NCBI GenBank assembly: GCA_035571835.1
Contig: DATNBU010000039.1
Coordinates: forward strand, 62,001 to 126,000
From: Candidatus Limnocylindrales bacterium
GTDB lineage: Bacteria; Desulfobacterota; Binatia; UBA1149; CAITLU01
Reading direction: 5' to 3'
Length of the DNA: 64,000 nucleotides
Made by a program: the position numbers and the translations under genes. Shown in pieces: positions 18,713 to 28,501 of this stretch. The notes beneath the pieces were generated by a model that was not told the origin of the DNA, did no database searches, and saw nothing but the letters and a program-made list of their open reading frames with translations. Each line of letters begins with the position of its first letter. Position 1 is the stretch's first letter.

Positions 18713-19894
18713 ATGTTTCGTCGTACTGTGAGCTTCGTCGCGGCCGTCGCGATCATCGGCGCCGTCGCGTCGCTCGTCTATCTCAATTCGCAGCCGACGA
18801 CGTTTCGCTGGGGCCCGACCCACGAGACGACGCTGCCACTGGCATGGCTGATCGTCGCGTCGACCGTTGCAGGCGCCGCGCTGGTTTCGATCGCGATGCT
18901 GGCGCGCGAAGGACACTGGGCGATGCGGCAATGGAAATTGCTGCGCGCGCTGCGCACGTCCGAGCGCGCAGCCAGACGCCGCTCGGAAGCGCGCGCCTCG
19001 GTGCTTGCGGGCCGTCACGCCAAGGCTCGCACCCTTCTTGCCAAAACCGCCAGCGGAGCCTCCGCCGTGATCGACGATGCGGTCGACTTCGGCGAAGCAT
19101 TCCTCGCTGAAGGACGGGCCGCCGACGGCCGCACCCACCTCGAAGACGCACGCCGCGAGTTCGGCGACGATCCTCGCCTGCTCTACTCGCTCGCGCGCTG
19201 CTGCCGCGCGGTCGGAGACCACGCCGCCGCCGTCACGGCCCTCGACCGTGCGGTCGAGGAAATGCCGGCCAGCGTGGCGCTGCATACGCTGCGCCGCGAT
19301 TGTCTCGTCGACCTCGAATGGTGGTCGCGCGCGGAAGCCGCCCAGCAGCGCGTAGTCGATCTGCTGACCGGCGATCCCGACGAGAAGCAGCGCCTGATCG
19401 ACATCCGCATGAAGGCTGCCGAGTCCGGCGACGCCGGCGAGCGCGAGACCGCGCTGCGCGGCGTGCTGGCCATGGATCCGTCGTGGCCTGCGGCGGCAAC
19501 GAGTCGTGCGTCGATGCTGGCCGCGCAGGGAAAGAAGCGCGCAGCGGTCCGGGTTCTCTTCCGAGCGGCCAAAAGGCGCCCCGCCGAAGAGACTCTGCGC
19601 GCGCTCGACGCGCTGCTCGAAGACGGCGGCAGCCGCCAGCTGCTGCGCCTGTACCGCAGGCTGGGACGCGCGCACCCCCACAGCAGCGAGATTTCGCTGC
19701 ACCACGCGGCGCAGCTGATTCGCCTCGGCCGCACCGTCGAGGCCGCGACGCTGATCCGCGAGCTCGGCGAGCTGGTTGGACGCGATGCGGCAGTCGCCGA
19801 AAGCCTGCGCGCGAAAATGCTCGAAGGACAGGCGGATTCGAGCGGGGTCAACGAGGCCTTGCGGCGCGCGCTCGACAAGTCGCTCGAGGCCTGA
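18713..19894 (+). CDS. LapA-like membrane domain plus TPR protein
   Basis: A 393-residue inner-membrane protein. Two hydrophobic helices (about residues 5-22 and 40-63) flank a short hydrophilic loop containing FRWGPTHETTLPL, as in LapA/DUF1049 proteins. The rest (about 75-390) is helical with TPR-like repeats such as LLYSLARCCRAVGDHAAAVTALDRA and ISLHHAAQLIRLGRTVEAATLI. The plan recalls a LapA-LapB combination; in enterobacteria LapA/LapB control LpxC turnover. No rubredoxin-type Cys motif like that of LapB is visible. It begins two bases after rsfS, so probably co-transcribed. Confidence 0.6.
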   Translation: MFRRTVSFVAAVAIIGAVASLVYLNSQPTTFRWGPTHETTLPLAWLIVASTVAGAALVSIAMLAREGHWAMRQWKLLRALRTSERAARRRSEARASVLAGRHAKARTLLAKTASGASAVIDDAVDFGEAFLAEGRAADGRTHLEDARREFGDDPRLLYSLARCCRAVGDHAAAVTALDRAVEEMPASVALHTLRRDCLVDLEWWSRAEAAQQRVVDLLTGDPDEKQRLIDIRMKAAESGDAGERETALRGVLAMDPSWPAAATSRASMLAAQGKKRAAVRVLFRAAKRRPAEETLRALDALLEDGGSRQLLRLYRRLGRAHPHSSEISLHHAAQLIRLGRTVEAATLIRELGELVGRDAAVAESLRAKMLEGQADSSGVNEALRRALDKSLEA

Positions 19895-20074
19895 AGCCGG
19901 CGCGCGCCGGCCCGGCCGATCGGCGCTTCAACCCACGAACCGCCGCGGCGGCAATACTCGGCCACACCCGAAAAGGAACGCTTTTCCGCCCCGATAGGCG
20001 CTTGCGTTAGAGCGACGCCTCTCAGTAGAACCGCCTGTCTCGTTCGCCTGGCCGGCAGCGAACACAGGGGTGGA

Positions 20075-23000
20075 ATGTCGAACAGCTTTGCATGCGCCAG
20101 GCGGCGGTCTCGTCGCCCGAAGATCCTCGCAGTCTGCTCTCTCGCACTGACCTGGCTCGCGGCCTTCTCCGCGCCTGCGTTCGCGACTGCGGCGGCCGGC
20201 ACGAAGCCGGTCGCTGAGCTGCTGCGTGACGACGGCACGCTCGACCTCGGTACGGGCTACAACGGAACGGTCAGCCTGGCAGGCTTCCGCATGGAGACCG
20301 CGCCGGACGGCTCGCCGCGCTTCGTCGCCGACCAGGTGACGAACGATGCGACCGCGGATTCCGACGCGCAGGCCGCCGCACCGCTGCCCGGCTCGGGAAA
20401 CTGGGATACACGTTTTGCGGGCCCGCCCGGCGTCAGCGGCACGGTCAGCGCACTCGCTGTGATCGGAACCGACCTTTACGTGGGCGGAGATTTCCTGACG
20501 GCGGGCAGCGTCCCAGCGAGCCGCATCGCGAAATGGAACGGATCGTCGTGGTCGGCTCTCGGCACCGGCGTCAACTCCGAGGTTCACGCGCTCGCGGTGA
20601 TCGGAACCGATCTGTATGCCGGCGGCTTCTTCCTGAACGCCGGCGGCGTTCCGGCGGCGCACGTCGCCAAGTGGAACGGCTCGGCGTGGTCGGCTCTCGG
20701 CAGCGGCACCAATTCGGACATCCGCGCGTTCACCGTCGTCGGCACCGATCTTTACGCGGGCGGGCTGTTTACGACGGCCGGAGGCAACGCGGCCAACCGC
20801 GTTGCCCGATGGAACGGCAGCACGTGGTCGGCTCTCGGCGTCGGGGTCAACGGCTCGGTGGTTTCGCTCGCGACGATCGGCACCGATGTCTACGCGGGCG
20901 GTTACTTCACGACCGCCGGCGGCGCCGCCGCCAATCGCATCGCCAAATGGAACGGCACTGCGTGGTCGGCGTTGTCGACGGGCACCACCGGCCCGGTGCT
21001 GTCGCTGGCCGTGATCGGCACCAGCCTCTATGCCGGCGGATCGTTCACGTCGGCCGGCGGTACGTCGGCAAACAACATCGCGCGCTGGAGCGGGGTTTCG
21101 TGGTCGGCGCTCGGCAGCGGCACCGACAGCGACGTATTCGCGCTCACGGTGGTCGGCACCGATCTTTATGCAGCCGGCGAATTCACGACCGCCGGAGGAA
21201 ATGCCGCCGACACGGTCGCGAGGTGGAACGGGTCGGCGTGGTCGGCGATCGGATCGGGCACCAACAACGCGATCAATGCGCTCGCTGCGATCGGCACGAG
21301 AATTTACGCCGGCGGCCTCTTCACGATCATCGGCGGCCAGTCGGCGACCGCCGTCGGACAGTTCGACGGCCTTTCGTGGTCCACACTCGGCAGCGACAGC
21401 GGATCCGGCATGAATGACTCCGTTCTGTCGCTGGCGGTGATCGGAACCAATCTTTACGCGGCCGGATACTTCACGAGCGCCGGGGGAGTAGCGGCCAGTC
21501 ACATCGCACGCTGGAACGGTCTGACGTGGGCTCCGCTCGGCACCGGAACCAACGCCGAGGTCTACGGGCTGGCTGTGATCGGCTCGGATCTTTATGCCGG
21601 CGGTGCGTTCACGACGGCCGGCGGCATATCGGTCAATCGCGTCGCCAAGTGGAACGGATCGACGTGGTCCGCGCTCGCAAGCGGCGCCAACGACGACGTC
21701 TATGCCGTCGTGGCGATCGGAACGAGCCTCTACATCGGTGGAGTGTTCACGAGGGCCGGCAACACGAACGCCGATTCGATCGCACGCTGGAACGGGACCG
21801 CATGGTCCGCGCTCGGCTCGGGAGTCGACAACGTCGTCAGCGCTCTTGCCGCGATCGGAACCGATCTGTACGCCGGTGGAGCATTTCTCAATGCCGGCGG
21901 ATCGCCGGCCAATCACGTCGCGAAATGGAACGGGACGACGTGGTCCGCGCTCGGCGCGGGCACCGCCAGCGACGTCTTCGCGCTCGCGTCGGTCGGCACC
22001 GATCTCTACGCAGGCGGTAATTTCACGACCGCCGGAGGCGTTGCGGCGCTTCGCATCGCGAAGTGGAACGGAGTGGCGTGGAGCGCGGTCGGCGGCGGCA
22101 TGAACAGCCTCGTCTACTCGCTTGCCGGTTTCGGAACCGATCTGTACGCCGGCGGATTGTTCTCGGACGCGGGCGGAACGCCCGCCGACTCGGTCGCGCG
22201 ATGGGACGGCGTCGCATGGAACGCGCTCGGCAGCGGCACGAGCGACAGCGCGTCCGCATTCGCGATGGTCAACTCGGATCTCTACGTGGGCGGGGATTTT
22301 CGCGCGGCCGGCGGCACCGCGTCTTCGTTCATCGGCCTTTTCTATACGGGCCTGTGCGGCAACGGCACCGTCGATGTCGGCGAGACCTGCGATCCGGTCG
22401 CCGCGCCGTCGTCGATCTGCTGCAACGCGACGACCTGCCAGCTCGCAAGCGCCGGAACCAGTTGTCACGAGAAGCAGGGGCCGTGCGATCAGGCCGCAAC
22501 CTGCAACGGATCGACGGCGACGTGTCCGTCGACTGCGTTTCTTCCGTCGACGACGGTCTGCCGCAGCGCGGCCGGAGTCTGCGACGTTGCCGAGACGTGC
22601 ACGGGATCGAGCGCGTTCTGCCCGGGCAACGGATTCGTCAGCGCCGCGAGCGAATGCCGCGGCGCAGCCGGCAACTGCGACGTCGCCGAAACCTGCACGG
22701 GATCGTCGGCTGCGTGCCCTGCCAACGCGTTCGCGCCAACGACGGTCACGTGCCGGTCTTCCGCCGGCGTCTGCGACTCGGCCGAAAAATGCACCGGCTC
22801 GGCGGCCACCTGCCCGGCCGATACGCTGGTGGCATCGACGACGACCTGCCGCAGCACGGCCGGAGTGTGCGACGCTGCCGAAAGGTGCACCGGCGCGAGT
22901 GCCGTGTGCCCGCCGGACGTGCTGGCCACCACCGCCACGACCTGCCGCGCATCGGTCGGCCCATGCGATCAGACCGAGCAGTGCACCGGCACGGCGCTGT

Positions 23001-26000
23001 CGTGTCCGACCGATATCGTCGCGCCGACTTCCGTTGTCTGCCGGCCGTCGGGAGGCGTCTGCGACGTCGCGGAAAACTGTACCGGAACTTCCTCCTTGTG
23101 CCCTGCCGCCGCGTTCGTGCCGTCGTCGACGGTGTGCCGCAGCGGCGGTGACGTATGCGATTCGGCCGAGCGCTGCACGGGTTCGAGCGCAGGATGCCCT
23201 GCCGACGTCTTTGCTTCTCCCGCAGTCGTCTGTCGCGGCTCGAGCGGTGTGTGCGACAGCGTCGAGAACTGCACGGGCTCTTCGGGAAGCTGTCCGGCCG
23301 ATGTGCTCGCGACGACGTCGCTGACGTGCCGCGGGTCGGCCGGCGCATGCGACACGGTGGAAAAATGCACCGGCACCAGCGCACTGTGCCCGCCCGATAC
23401 GCTGCTCCCGACGTCTTCGGTTTGCCGCATCTCGGCCGGAACGTGCGACGTCGCCGAGCTCTGCACCGGCACCGGCCCGGCATGCCCCGTCGATGCGTTC
23501 GTGCCGTCGTCGACGACCTGTCGCGACGCGGCCGGCACGTGCGATCTCGTCGAGCACTGCACGGGAAGCACCGCGAGCTGCCCCGCCAACGCGTTCACGC
23601 CGTCGACCGTGACGTGCCGCGGGTCGGCAGGAATCTGCGATTCGGTCGAGAAGTGCACCGGTTCGACGGCCGCATGCCCGGCCGACACGCAGTCGAGCTC
23701 GACCACCGTCTGCCGAAGCGCGGCCGGAGTCTGCGATACGGCCGAGACCTGCACCGGTTCGGGCATTGCGTGTCCGGCCGACGCGCTTGCGAGCTCCACC
23801 GCAGTCTGCCGCGGCGCCGTCAGCCCGTGCGACGCCGCCGAAACCTGCACCGGAGCGGACATCGCGTGTCCGGCCGACATCGTCGCATCGTCGGCGATCA
23901 CATGCCGCGCGTCGGCGGGAATCTGCGACGTCGCCGAACAGTGCGACGGAACCAGCGCGAGCTGCCCGGCCAACGCGTTCGTGCCGACGCAGGCGATGTG
24001 CCGCAGCAGCGCAGGCGTCTGCGACGTGGCCGAGTTCTGCAGCGGCTCCGCGGCCGCGTGTCCTTCGAACGCGCTCGCGACATCGTCCGTGGTCTGCCGC
24101 ACGTCGGGCGGCTCGATCTGCGACTCGAGCGAAACCTGCACCGGAACGTCGACGGCGTGCCCGGCCGACGTCCTTGCGACTTCGTCGACGGTCTGCCGCG
24201 CTGCAACCGGCGCGTGCGACGCGGTCGAGACCTGCACCGGTTCCACTTCGAGCTGTCCGGCCGATTTGCTGGCCGCGTCGACCGTGACGTGCCGCGCCGC
24301 GATCAGTCCGTGCGACGCGGCTGAGACCTGCACCGGATCGGGCATCGCGTGCCCGGCCGACGTCGTTGCATCGACGTCGGTGACGTGTCGCGCGTCGGCC
24401 GGAGTCTGCGACGTGGCCGAGCAGTGCAACGGCACCAGCGCGAGCTGCCCGGCCAATGCGTTCGTCCCGACTTCGACGATGTGCCGCAGCACCGCAGGCG
24501 TGTGCGACGTGGCCGAGTTCTGCAGCGGGTCCGCGGCCGCGTGTCCTTCGAACGCGCTTGCGACATCGTCCGTGGTCTGCCGCACGTCGGGCGGCTCGAT
24601 CTGCGACTCGAGCGAAACCTGCACGGGAACTTCGACGTCGTGCCCCGCCGACGTGCTTGCGCCGTCGACGACGGTCTGCCGCACCGCAACCGGCGTATGC
24701 GACGCCGCCGAGACGTGCACCGGCTCGACATCGGTCTGCCCTGCGGATGCGCTGGCCGCGTCGACCGTGACGTGCCGCGCGGCGATCAGTCCGTGCGACG
24801 CCGCCGAAAAATGCACGGGCACAGGCACCGCGTGTCCGGTCGACATCGTCGCGTCGTCCACGACGACGTGCCGCGCGTCGGCCGGCGTCTGCGACGTCGC
24901 CGAGCAGTGCAACGGAACCGGCGCCGCCTGTCCGGCCGATTCGTTCGTGTCGTCGCAGACGTCGTGCCGCGCGTCGACGGGCGTCTGCGACACCACCGAG
25001 TTCTGTACCGGTGCGTCGGCAAACTGCCCGGCCAATTCGTTCGAAGCGTCGTCGGTCGTCTGCCGATCCTCCGGCGGCATCTGCGACAGCGCCGAGCGCT
25101 GCAGCGGCTCGACCGCGTCGTGTCCGGGCGACGTCCTGGCCGCGACGACGACCATCTGTCGCGGCCAGGCCGGCGTCTGCGATACGGCCGAGGCCTGCAA
25201 TGGCAGCTCCCCGGCTTGTCCTGCCGATTCGCTCGCGTCGTCGTCGCTGACGTGCCGCGCAGCGGTCAGCGCCTGCGACGCCGCCGAGACGTGCACCGGG
25301 ACGGGTACCGCGTGTCCGGCCGACATCGTCGCATCTTCGGCGGTCACGTGCCGCGCGTCGGCGGGAGTCTGCGACGTCGCCGAGCAGTGCAGCGGAACCA
25401 GCGCGAGCTGCCCCGCGGACGTGTTCGTGCCGACCTCTACGATGTGTCGCGGCAGCGCAGGCGTCTGCGACGTGGCCGAGTTCTGCACGGGCGCGTCGGC
25501 AGCATGTCCGGCGAACGACCTCGCCTCGACATCCGTCGTCTGCCGCGCATCGGCCGGCGCAATCTGCGACAGCGCCGAACACTGCACGGGCGCGAGCGTG
25601 TCGTGCCCGGGCGACGTGCTCGCAAGCTCGACGACCGTGTGCCGCATCGCGACCGGTCCGTGCGACGCGGTGGAAAACTGCACCGGTGCGTCCGCGATCT
25701 GTCCGGCCGACTCGCTTTCCGCAACGAACGTCGTCTGCCGCGCCGCAGCCGGCAGCTGCGACGTCGTCGAGAACTGCACCGGCGCAAGCTCTTCGTGTCC
25801 GACGGATGTCGTCGCATCGTCCGCAACGACCTGCCGCGCGGCCGCCGGCGTCTGCGACGTCGGCGAGCTCTGCACCGGAAGCAGCGGCGCGTGCCCGGCC
25901 GACGGATTCGTCTCGACGCAGACCACGTGTCGCGCGGCTGCCGGCGTCTGCGACGTTGCCGAGACGTGCAGCGGGAGCTCGCCGAGCTGTCCCGCCAATT

Positions 26001-28501
26001 CGTTTGCCGGCTCGACGCTGGTCTGCCGCGTCTCCGGCGGCGCGATCTGCGACTCGGCGGAAACGTGCACCGGATCGTCCGCTTCGTGCCCGGCCGACGT
26101 CCTCGCGAGCTTATCGACCGTGTGCCGCACGGCAACCGGGCCGTGCGATGCCGCCGAACGATGCACCGGAACCAGCGGAGTCTGTCCGGGCGATGCGCTC
26201 GCGACGTCTTCGACCGTCTGCCGCGCGAGCGCGAGCGTCTGCGACGTGGTCGAGAGCTGCACGGGACAATCTTCGGATTGTCCGCCCGACTCGGTCGGCC
26301 CGTCGTCCACGGTTTGCCGTGCAGTCGCCGGCGTGTGCGACGTCGCCGAGCACTGCACGGGTGCGACACCGACATGCCCTACCGATGTGTTCACGGCATC
26401 GTCGGCGCTTTGCCGCGCGGCCAGCGGCATCTGCGATGCCGCCGAGAACTGCTCGGGTGAGAGCGCCGCGTGTCCTGCCGACGGCTTCGCGTCGTCGCAG
26501 ACGACGTGCCGCGTGTCGGGCGGCGCGTGCGACAGCGCCGAGACGTGCACCGGCAGCTCGACCGACTGTCCGGCCGACGTGCTGGCTTCGTCGGCAACGA
26601 CGTGCCGGTCATCGCAGGCCGTCTGCGATGCGGCCGAGCACTGCGACGGAACCTCGGCGGCGTGTCCGGCGAACTCATTCGCACCGACGACGACCGTCTG
26701 CCGCACACCGAACGGAATCTGCGACGTGGCCGAGCATTGCACCGGCACGGCGATCCAGTGTCCGGCCAATGTGTTCGCGCCGTCGTCGGCGCTCTGCCGT
26801 GCGGCCGCCGGCGATTGCGACGTCGCCGAGAGCTGCAGCGGCACCTCGCAGTTCTGCCCCGGCAATACGTTCAAGCCCGCAGGGTCGACTTGCGGCAATT
26901 CGGGCGACACCGAATGCGACGATCCGGACGAATGCGACGGCGGCGGCACCTGCGCCAGCAACTCGGCGGCCGATGGAAGCGCGTGCAACGACGACAGCAT
27001 CTGTTCGAGCGACCAGTGCAGCGCCGGCACGTGCGTGTCCGAGCCGTCCGCAGACTGTCCGCTGCTTCCGATCGGCCAGGCGCCGGGCGATGCGTTCGGC
27101 GCGGCCACGGCGCTGACTGCGGACTATCTCGTGGTCGGTGCGCCGGCGTCCGGCAACCAGGGATCGGGCAAGGTGCACGTGTTCGTTCCGTCCGGCGAGT
27201 CGTACGTCGAGCAGACACAGCAGGCTCCGATCGCCGTACCGTTTACCGACGCGACGGCCGCGAGCGGCGCCGACTTCGGGACGTCGGTCGATGCCGACGC
27301 GAACACCATCGTCGTCGGCGCGCCGTCCGACGTGGTTGCCGGCGAGCCCGTGTCGTCCGGATCGGCTTCGGTCTTTTTCTGGAACGGAACGGCGTGGGAT
27401 CTCCAGCAGAAGCTCGTCGATGCGAGCGGCCTCTGCATCGGGCTCGGCAGCGACGTCGCGATCAGCGGCGACACCATTGTCCTCGGCGCACCGGGCGGTG
27501 ACTGTGCGCTCGTCTTCGAGCGAGCGGGCGGAGTCTGGTCGCTGGCGGATCAACTCAACGGCGCGGCAGGAACGCGCTTCGGAGCGAGCGTCGATGTTTC
27601 GGGCGACTCGATCCTGGTCGGCGCTCCCGGTGCGACGTCCGGCGACACCTGCGCTGCCGGGGAAGAAGTGCTGGCGTTCCATCGAGGCGTTTCCGGCTGG
27701 AGCCTCGAAGACACCATCGAAAGGCCGGGCGACGAATGCTTCACGCAGTTCGGCGCGGTCGTCGCGCTCGACGGCAACACGGGCGTCGTCGGTGCTCCGT
27801 CCTACGATGTCGGAGCGACCGATGCAGGCATCGCTTACGTCGTCACGCGGACCGGCGGCGCGTGGGACGTCACGAACCTGCTCAATCCATTCCCAGCAGC
27901 CTTGGCGGGCGCACACTTCGGCTCGTCGGTCGATATTCGCGCCAACGCGATCGTCGTCGGTGCGCCCGGTGTCGCGGCGTATCTGTTCCAGCTTCCTGCC
28001 GAGGCTGCGTCCGTCCGCGCAGCATCGTCGTGGCAGCCGGTTCGTCCGTATCTTCCGCCGGCAGGCTTCCCTGCGGCCGCGAGCGGATTCGGATCTTCGG
28101 TTTCGGTCGCAGCCGGCATCGCTGCGGTTGGAGCACCGGGCGAATCGCCGAACGGCTTTGCAGGCGCGGGTGCGGTCTACATCGGAAGCTCGGTCGACGT
28201 GCCGGACGTCTGCGGCGACGGAGCCACGACATCGCCGGAAGAATGCGACGACGGCGACACGGAGTGGTCGCCGGGCGAGCTCTGCAGCGCAACGTGCACT
28301 CTTGTCGCGTGCGGTGATTCCAACGATTCGGGATCGCTGACGGCAAGCGATGCGCTGTTCGCGCTGAGAACCGCCGTCGGCACGGCGACCTGCGATCTCG
28401 CGGTCTGCGACGTGAGCGGCAACGGAACAATTGCAGCATCCGATGCGCTGCTGATCCTCAAGAAGGCGGTCGGCGGGAATATCGAGCTGAGCTGCGGCTA
28501 G
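20075..28501 (+). CDS. Giant secreted repeat protein: kelch-like, disintegrin-loop-like, FG-GAP
   Basis: A 2,808-residue exported protein. The signal peptide ends near residue 37 (AFA). Fourteen repeats of about 46 residues (WNGSxWSALGxG...IGTDLYAGGxFTTAGG) span about 121-757. A short Cys block starting CGNGTVDVGETCD is followed by 46 tandem 32-33-residue units (797-2272) of the form CRxxxGxCDxxExCTGxxxxCPxD. This matches the C-terminal loop of disintegrin domains, with CD where RGD often sits. A Cys-rich linker leads to seven FG-GAP blades (about 2340-2706) as in integrin alpha propellers. The tail has a CGDG...EECDDG motif and a dockerin-like pair of calcium-type loops (DSNDSGSLTASDA, DVSGNGTIAASDA). 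ATG is supported by an AGGGGTGGA ribosome site. Adhesion or surface-layer role is inferred. Confidence 0.9.
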   Translation: MSNSFACARRRSRRPKILAVCSLALTWLAAFSAPAFATAAAGTKPVAELLRDDGTLDLGTGYNGTVSLAGFRMETAPDGSPRFVADQVTNDATADSDAQAAAPLPGSGNWDTRFAGPPGVSGTVSALAVIGTDLYVGGDFLTAGSVPASRIAKWNGSSWSALGTGVNSEVHALAVIGTDLYAGGFFLNAGGVPAAHVAKWNGSAWSALGSGTNSDIRAFTVVGTDLYAGGLFTTAGGNAANRVARWNGSTWSALGVGVNGSVVSLATIGTDVYAGGYFTTAGGAAANRIAKWNGTAWSALSTGTTGPVLSLAVIGTSLYAGGSFTSAGGTSANNIARWSGVSWSALGSGTDSDVFALTVVGTDLYAAGEFTTAGGNAADTVARWNGSAWSAIGSGTNNAINALAAIGTRIYAGGLFTIIGGQSATAVGQFDGLSWSTLGSDSGSGMNDSVLSLAVIGTNLYAAGYFTSAGGVAASHIARWNGLTWAPLGTGTNAEVYGLAVIGSDLYAGGAFTTAGGISVNRVAKWNGSTWSALASGANDDVYAVVAIGTSLYIGGVFTRAGNTNADSIARWNGTAWSALGSGVDNVVSALAAIGTDLYAGGAFLNAGGSPANHVAKWNGTTWSALGAGTASDVFALASVGTDLYAGGNFTTAGGVAALRIAKWNGVAWSAVGGGMNSLVYSLAGFGTDLYAGGLFSDAGGTPADSVARWDGVAWNALGSGTSDSASAFAMVNSDLYVGGDFRAAGGTASSFIGLFYTGLCGNGTVDVGETCDPVAAPSSICCNATTCQLASAGTSCHEKQGPCDQAATCNGSTATCPSTAFLPSTTVCRSAAGVCDVAETCTGSSAFCPGNGFVSAASECRGAAGNCDVAETCTGSSAACPANAFAPTTVTCRSSAGVCDSAEKCTGSAATCPADTLVASTTTCRSTAGVCDAAERCTGASAVCPPDVLATTATTCRASVGPCDQTEQCTGTALSCPTDIVAPTSVVCRPSGGVCDVAENCTGTSSLCPAAAFVPSSTVCRSGGDVCDSAERCTGSSAGCPADVFASPAVVCRGSSGVCDSVENCTGSSGSCPADVLATTSLTCRGSAGACDTVEKCTGTSALCPPDTLLPTSSVCRISAGTCDVAELCTGTGPACPVDAFVPSSTTCRDAAGTCDLVEHCTGSTASCPANAFTPSTVTCRGSAGICDSVEKCTGSTAACPADTQSSSTTVCRSAAGVCDTAETCTGSGIACPADALASSTAVCRGAVSPCDAAETCTGADIACPADIVASSAITCRASAGICDVAEQCDGTSASCPANAFVPTQAMCRSSAGVCDVAEFCSGSAAACPSNALATSSVVCRTSGGSICDSSETCTGTSTACPADVLATSSTVCRAATGACDAVETCTGSTSSCPADLLAASTVTCRAAISPCDAAETCTGSGIACPADVVASTSVTCRASAGVCDVAEQCNGTSASCPANAFVPTSTMCRSTAGVCDVAEFCSGSAAACPSNALATSSVVCRTSGGSICDSSETCTGTSTSCPADVLAPSTTVCRTATGVCDAAETCTGSTSVCPADALAASTVTCRAAISPCDAAEKCTGTGTACPVDIVASSTTTCRASAGVCDVAEQCNGTGAACPADSFVSSQTSCRASTGVCDTTEFCTGASANCPANSFEASSVVCRSSGGICDSAERCSGSTASCPGDVLAATTTICRGQAGVCDTAEACNGSSPACPADSLASSSLTCRAAVSACDAAETCTGTGTACPADIVASSAVTCRASAGVCDVAEQCSGTSASCPADVFVPTSTMCRGSAGVCDVAEFCTGASAACPANDLASTSVVCRASAGAICDSAEHCTGASVSCPGDVLASSTTVCRIATGPCDAVENCTGASAICPADSLSATNVVCRAAAGSCDVVENCTGASSSCPTDVVASSATTCRAAAGVCDVGELCTGSSGACPADGFVSTQTTCRAAAGVCDVAETCSGSSPSCPANSFAGSTLVCRVSGGAICDSAETCTGSSASCPADVLASLSTVCRTATGPCDAAERCTGTSGVCPGDALATSSTVCRASASVCDVVESCTGQSSDCPPDSVGPSSTVCRAVAGVCDVAEHCTGATPTCPTDVFTASSALCRAASGICDAAENCSGESAACPADGFASSQTTCRVSGGACDSAETCTGSSTDCPADVLASSATTCRSSQAVCDAAEHCDGTSAACPANSFAPTTTVCRTPNGICDVAEHCTGTAIQCPANVFAPSSALCRAAAGDCDVAESCSGTSQFCPGNTFKPAGSTCGNSGDTECDDPDECDGGGTCASNSAADGSACNDDSICSSDQCSAGTCVSEPSADCPLLPIGQAPGDAFGAATALTADYLVVGAPASGNQGSGKVHVFVPSGESYVEQTQQAPIAVPFTDATAASGADFGTSVDADANTIVVGAPSDVVAGEPVSSGSASVFFWNGTAWDLQQKLVDASGLCIGLGSDVAISGDTIVLGAPGGDCALVFERAGGVWSLADQLNGAAGTRFGASVDVSGDSILVGAPGATSGDTCAAGEEVLAFHRGVSGWSLEDTIERPGDECFTQFGAVVALDGNTGVVGAPSYDVGATDAGIAYVVTRTGGAWDVTNLLNPFPAALAGAHFGSSVDIRANAIVVGAPGVAAYLFQLPAEAASVRAASSWQPVRPYLPPAGFPAAASGFGSSVSVAAGIAAVGAPGESPNGFAGAGAVYIGSSVDVPDVCGDGATTSPEECDDGDTEWSPGELCSATCTLVACGDSNDSGSLTASDALFALRTAVGTATCDLAVCDVSGNGTIAASDALLILKKAVGGNIELSCG
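20435..22345 (+). repeat. 14 tandem repeats of about 138 bp (kelch-like)
   Basis: Within the giant gene, 14 diverged in-frame repeats of about 46 codons encode the pattern (V/L)xxLAVIGTDLYAGGxFTTAGGxxAxxIAKWNGSxWSALGxGTN. Fourteen units would suit two seven-bladed propellers, which is inference. Confidence 0.9.
22463..26890 (+). repeat. 46 tandem repeats of 96 bp (disintegrin-loop-like)
   Basis: The 4,428-base tract equals 46 units of 96 bases plus 12. The extra 12 come from four units with one added codon (SGGSICD, twice; SAGAICD; SGGAICD). Every unit has four cysteines at fixed places. The reading frame is open throughout. Confidence 0.95.
23807..26218 (+). repeat. Higher-order repeat: five copies of a 5-unit block
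   Basis: Units 15-39 of the Cys-rich array recur in the order SPCDAAE, GVCDVAEQC, GVCDVAEFC, GGSICDSSE-type, TGxCDA-type. The block is about 483 bases and is present five times; the later copies have diverged. The 33-residue variant occupies the fourth place in copies 1, 2, 4 and 5. This indicates block duplication of five units after the basic array formed. Confidence 0.85.
27092..28193 (+). repeat. Seven FG-GAP blades
   Basis: Seven segments of the form (F/L)GxxVxxxxxxxxVGAP occur in order: AFGAA, DFGTS, GLGSD, RFGAS, QFGAV, HFGSS and GFGSS. Each ends in VGAP or LGAP. Seven is the blade number of the integrin alpha beta-propeller. Confidence 0.85.

Noticed and set aside
19896..19911. GC-only palindrome after the LapA/TPR-like gene as terminator
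   Set aside because: Perfect 8+8 bp but no T tract and expected often at this base composition.
19928..25582. Very long minus-strand open frame (1,884 codons) opposite the giant gene
   Set aside because: It is the antisense of a GC-rich repeat array; its translation is Arg/Ala-rich, has no signal or domain, and the plus strand has signal peptide, Cys spacing and known folds.
22463..26890. CRISPR-like periodic repeat
   Set aside because: Repeats are 96 bp, coding, diverged and without unique spacers.
22969..27108. Minus-strand open frame of 1,379 codons with repeat-like translation
   Set aside because: Its periodicity is only the mirror of the 96-bp units; it lacks conserved cysteines and a ribosome site.
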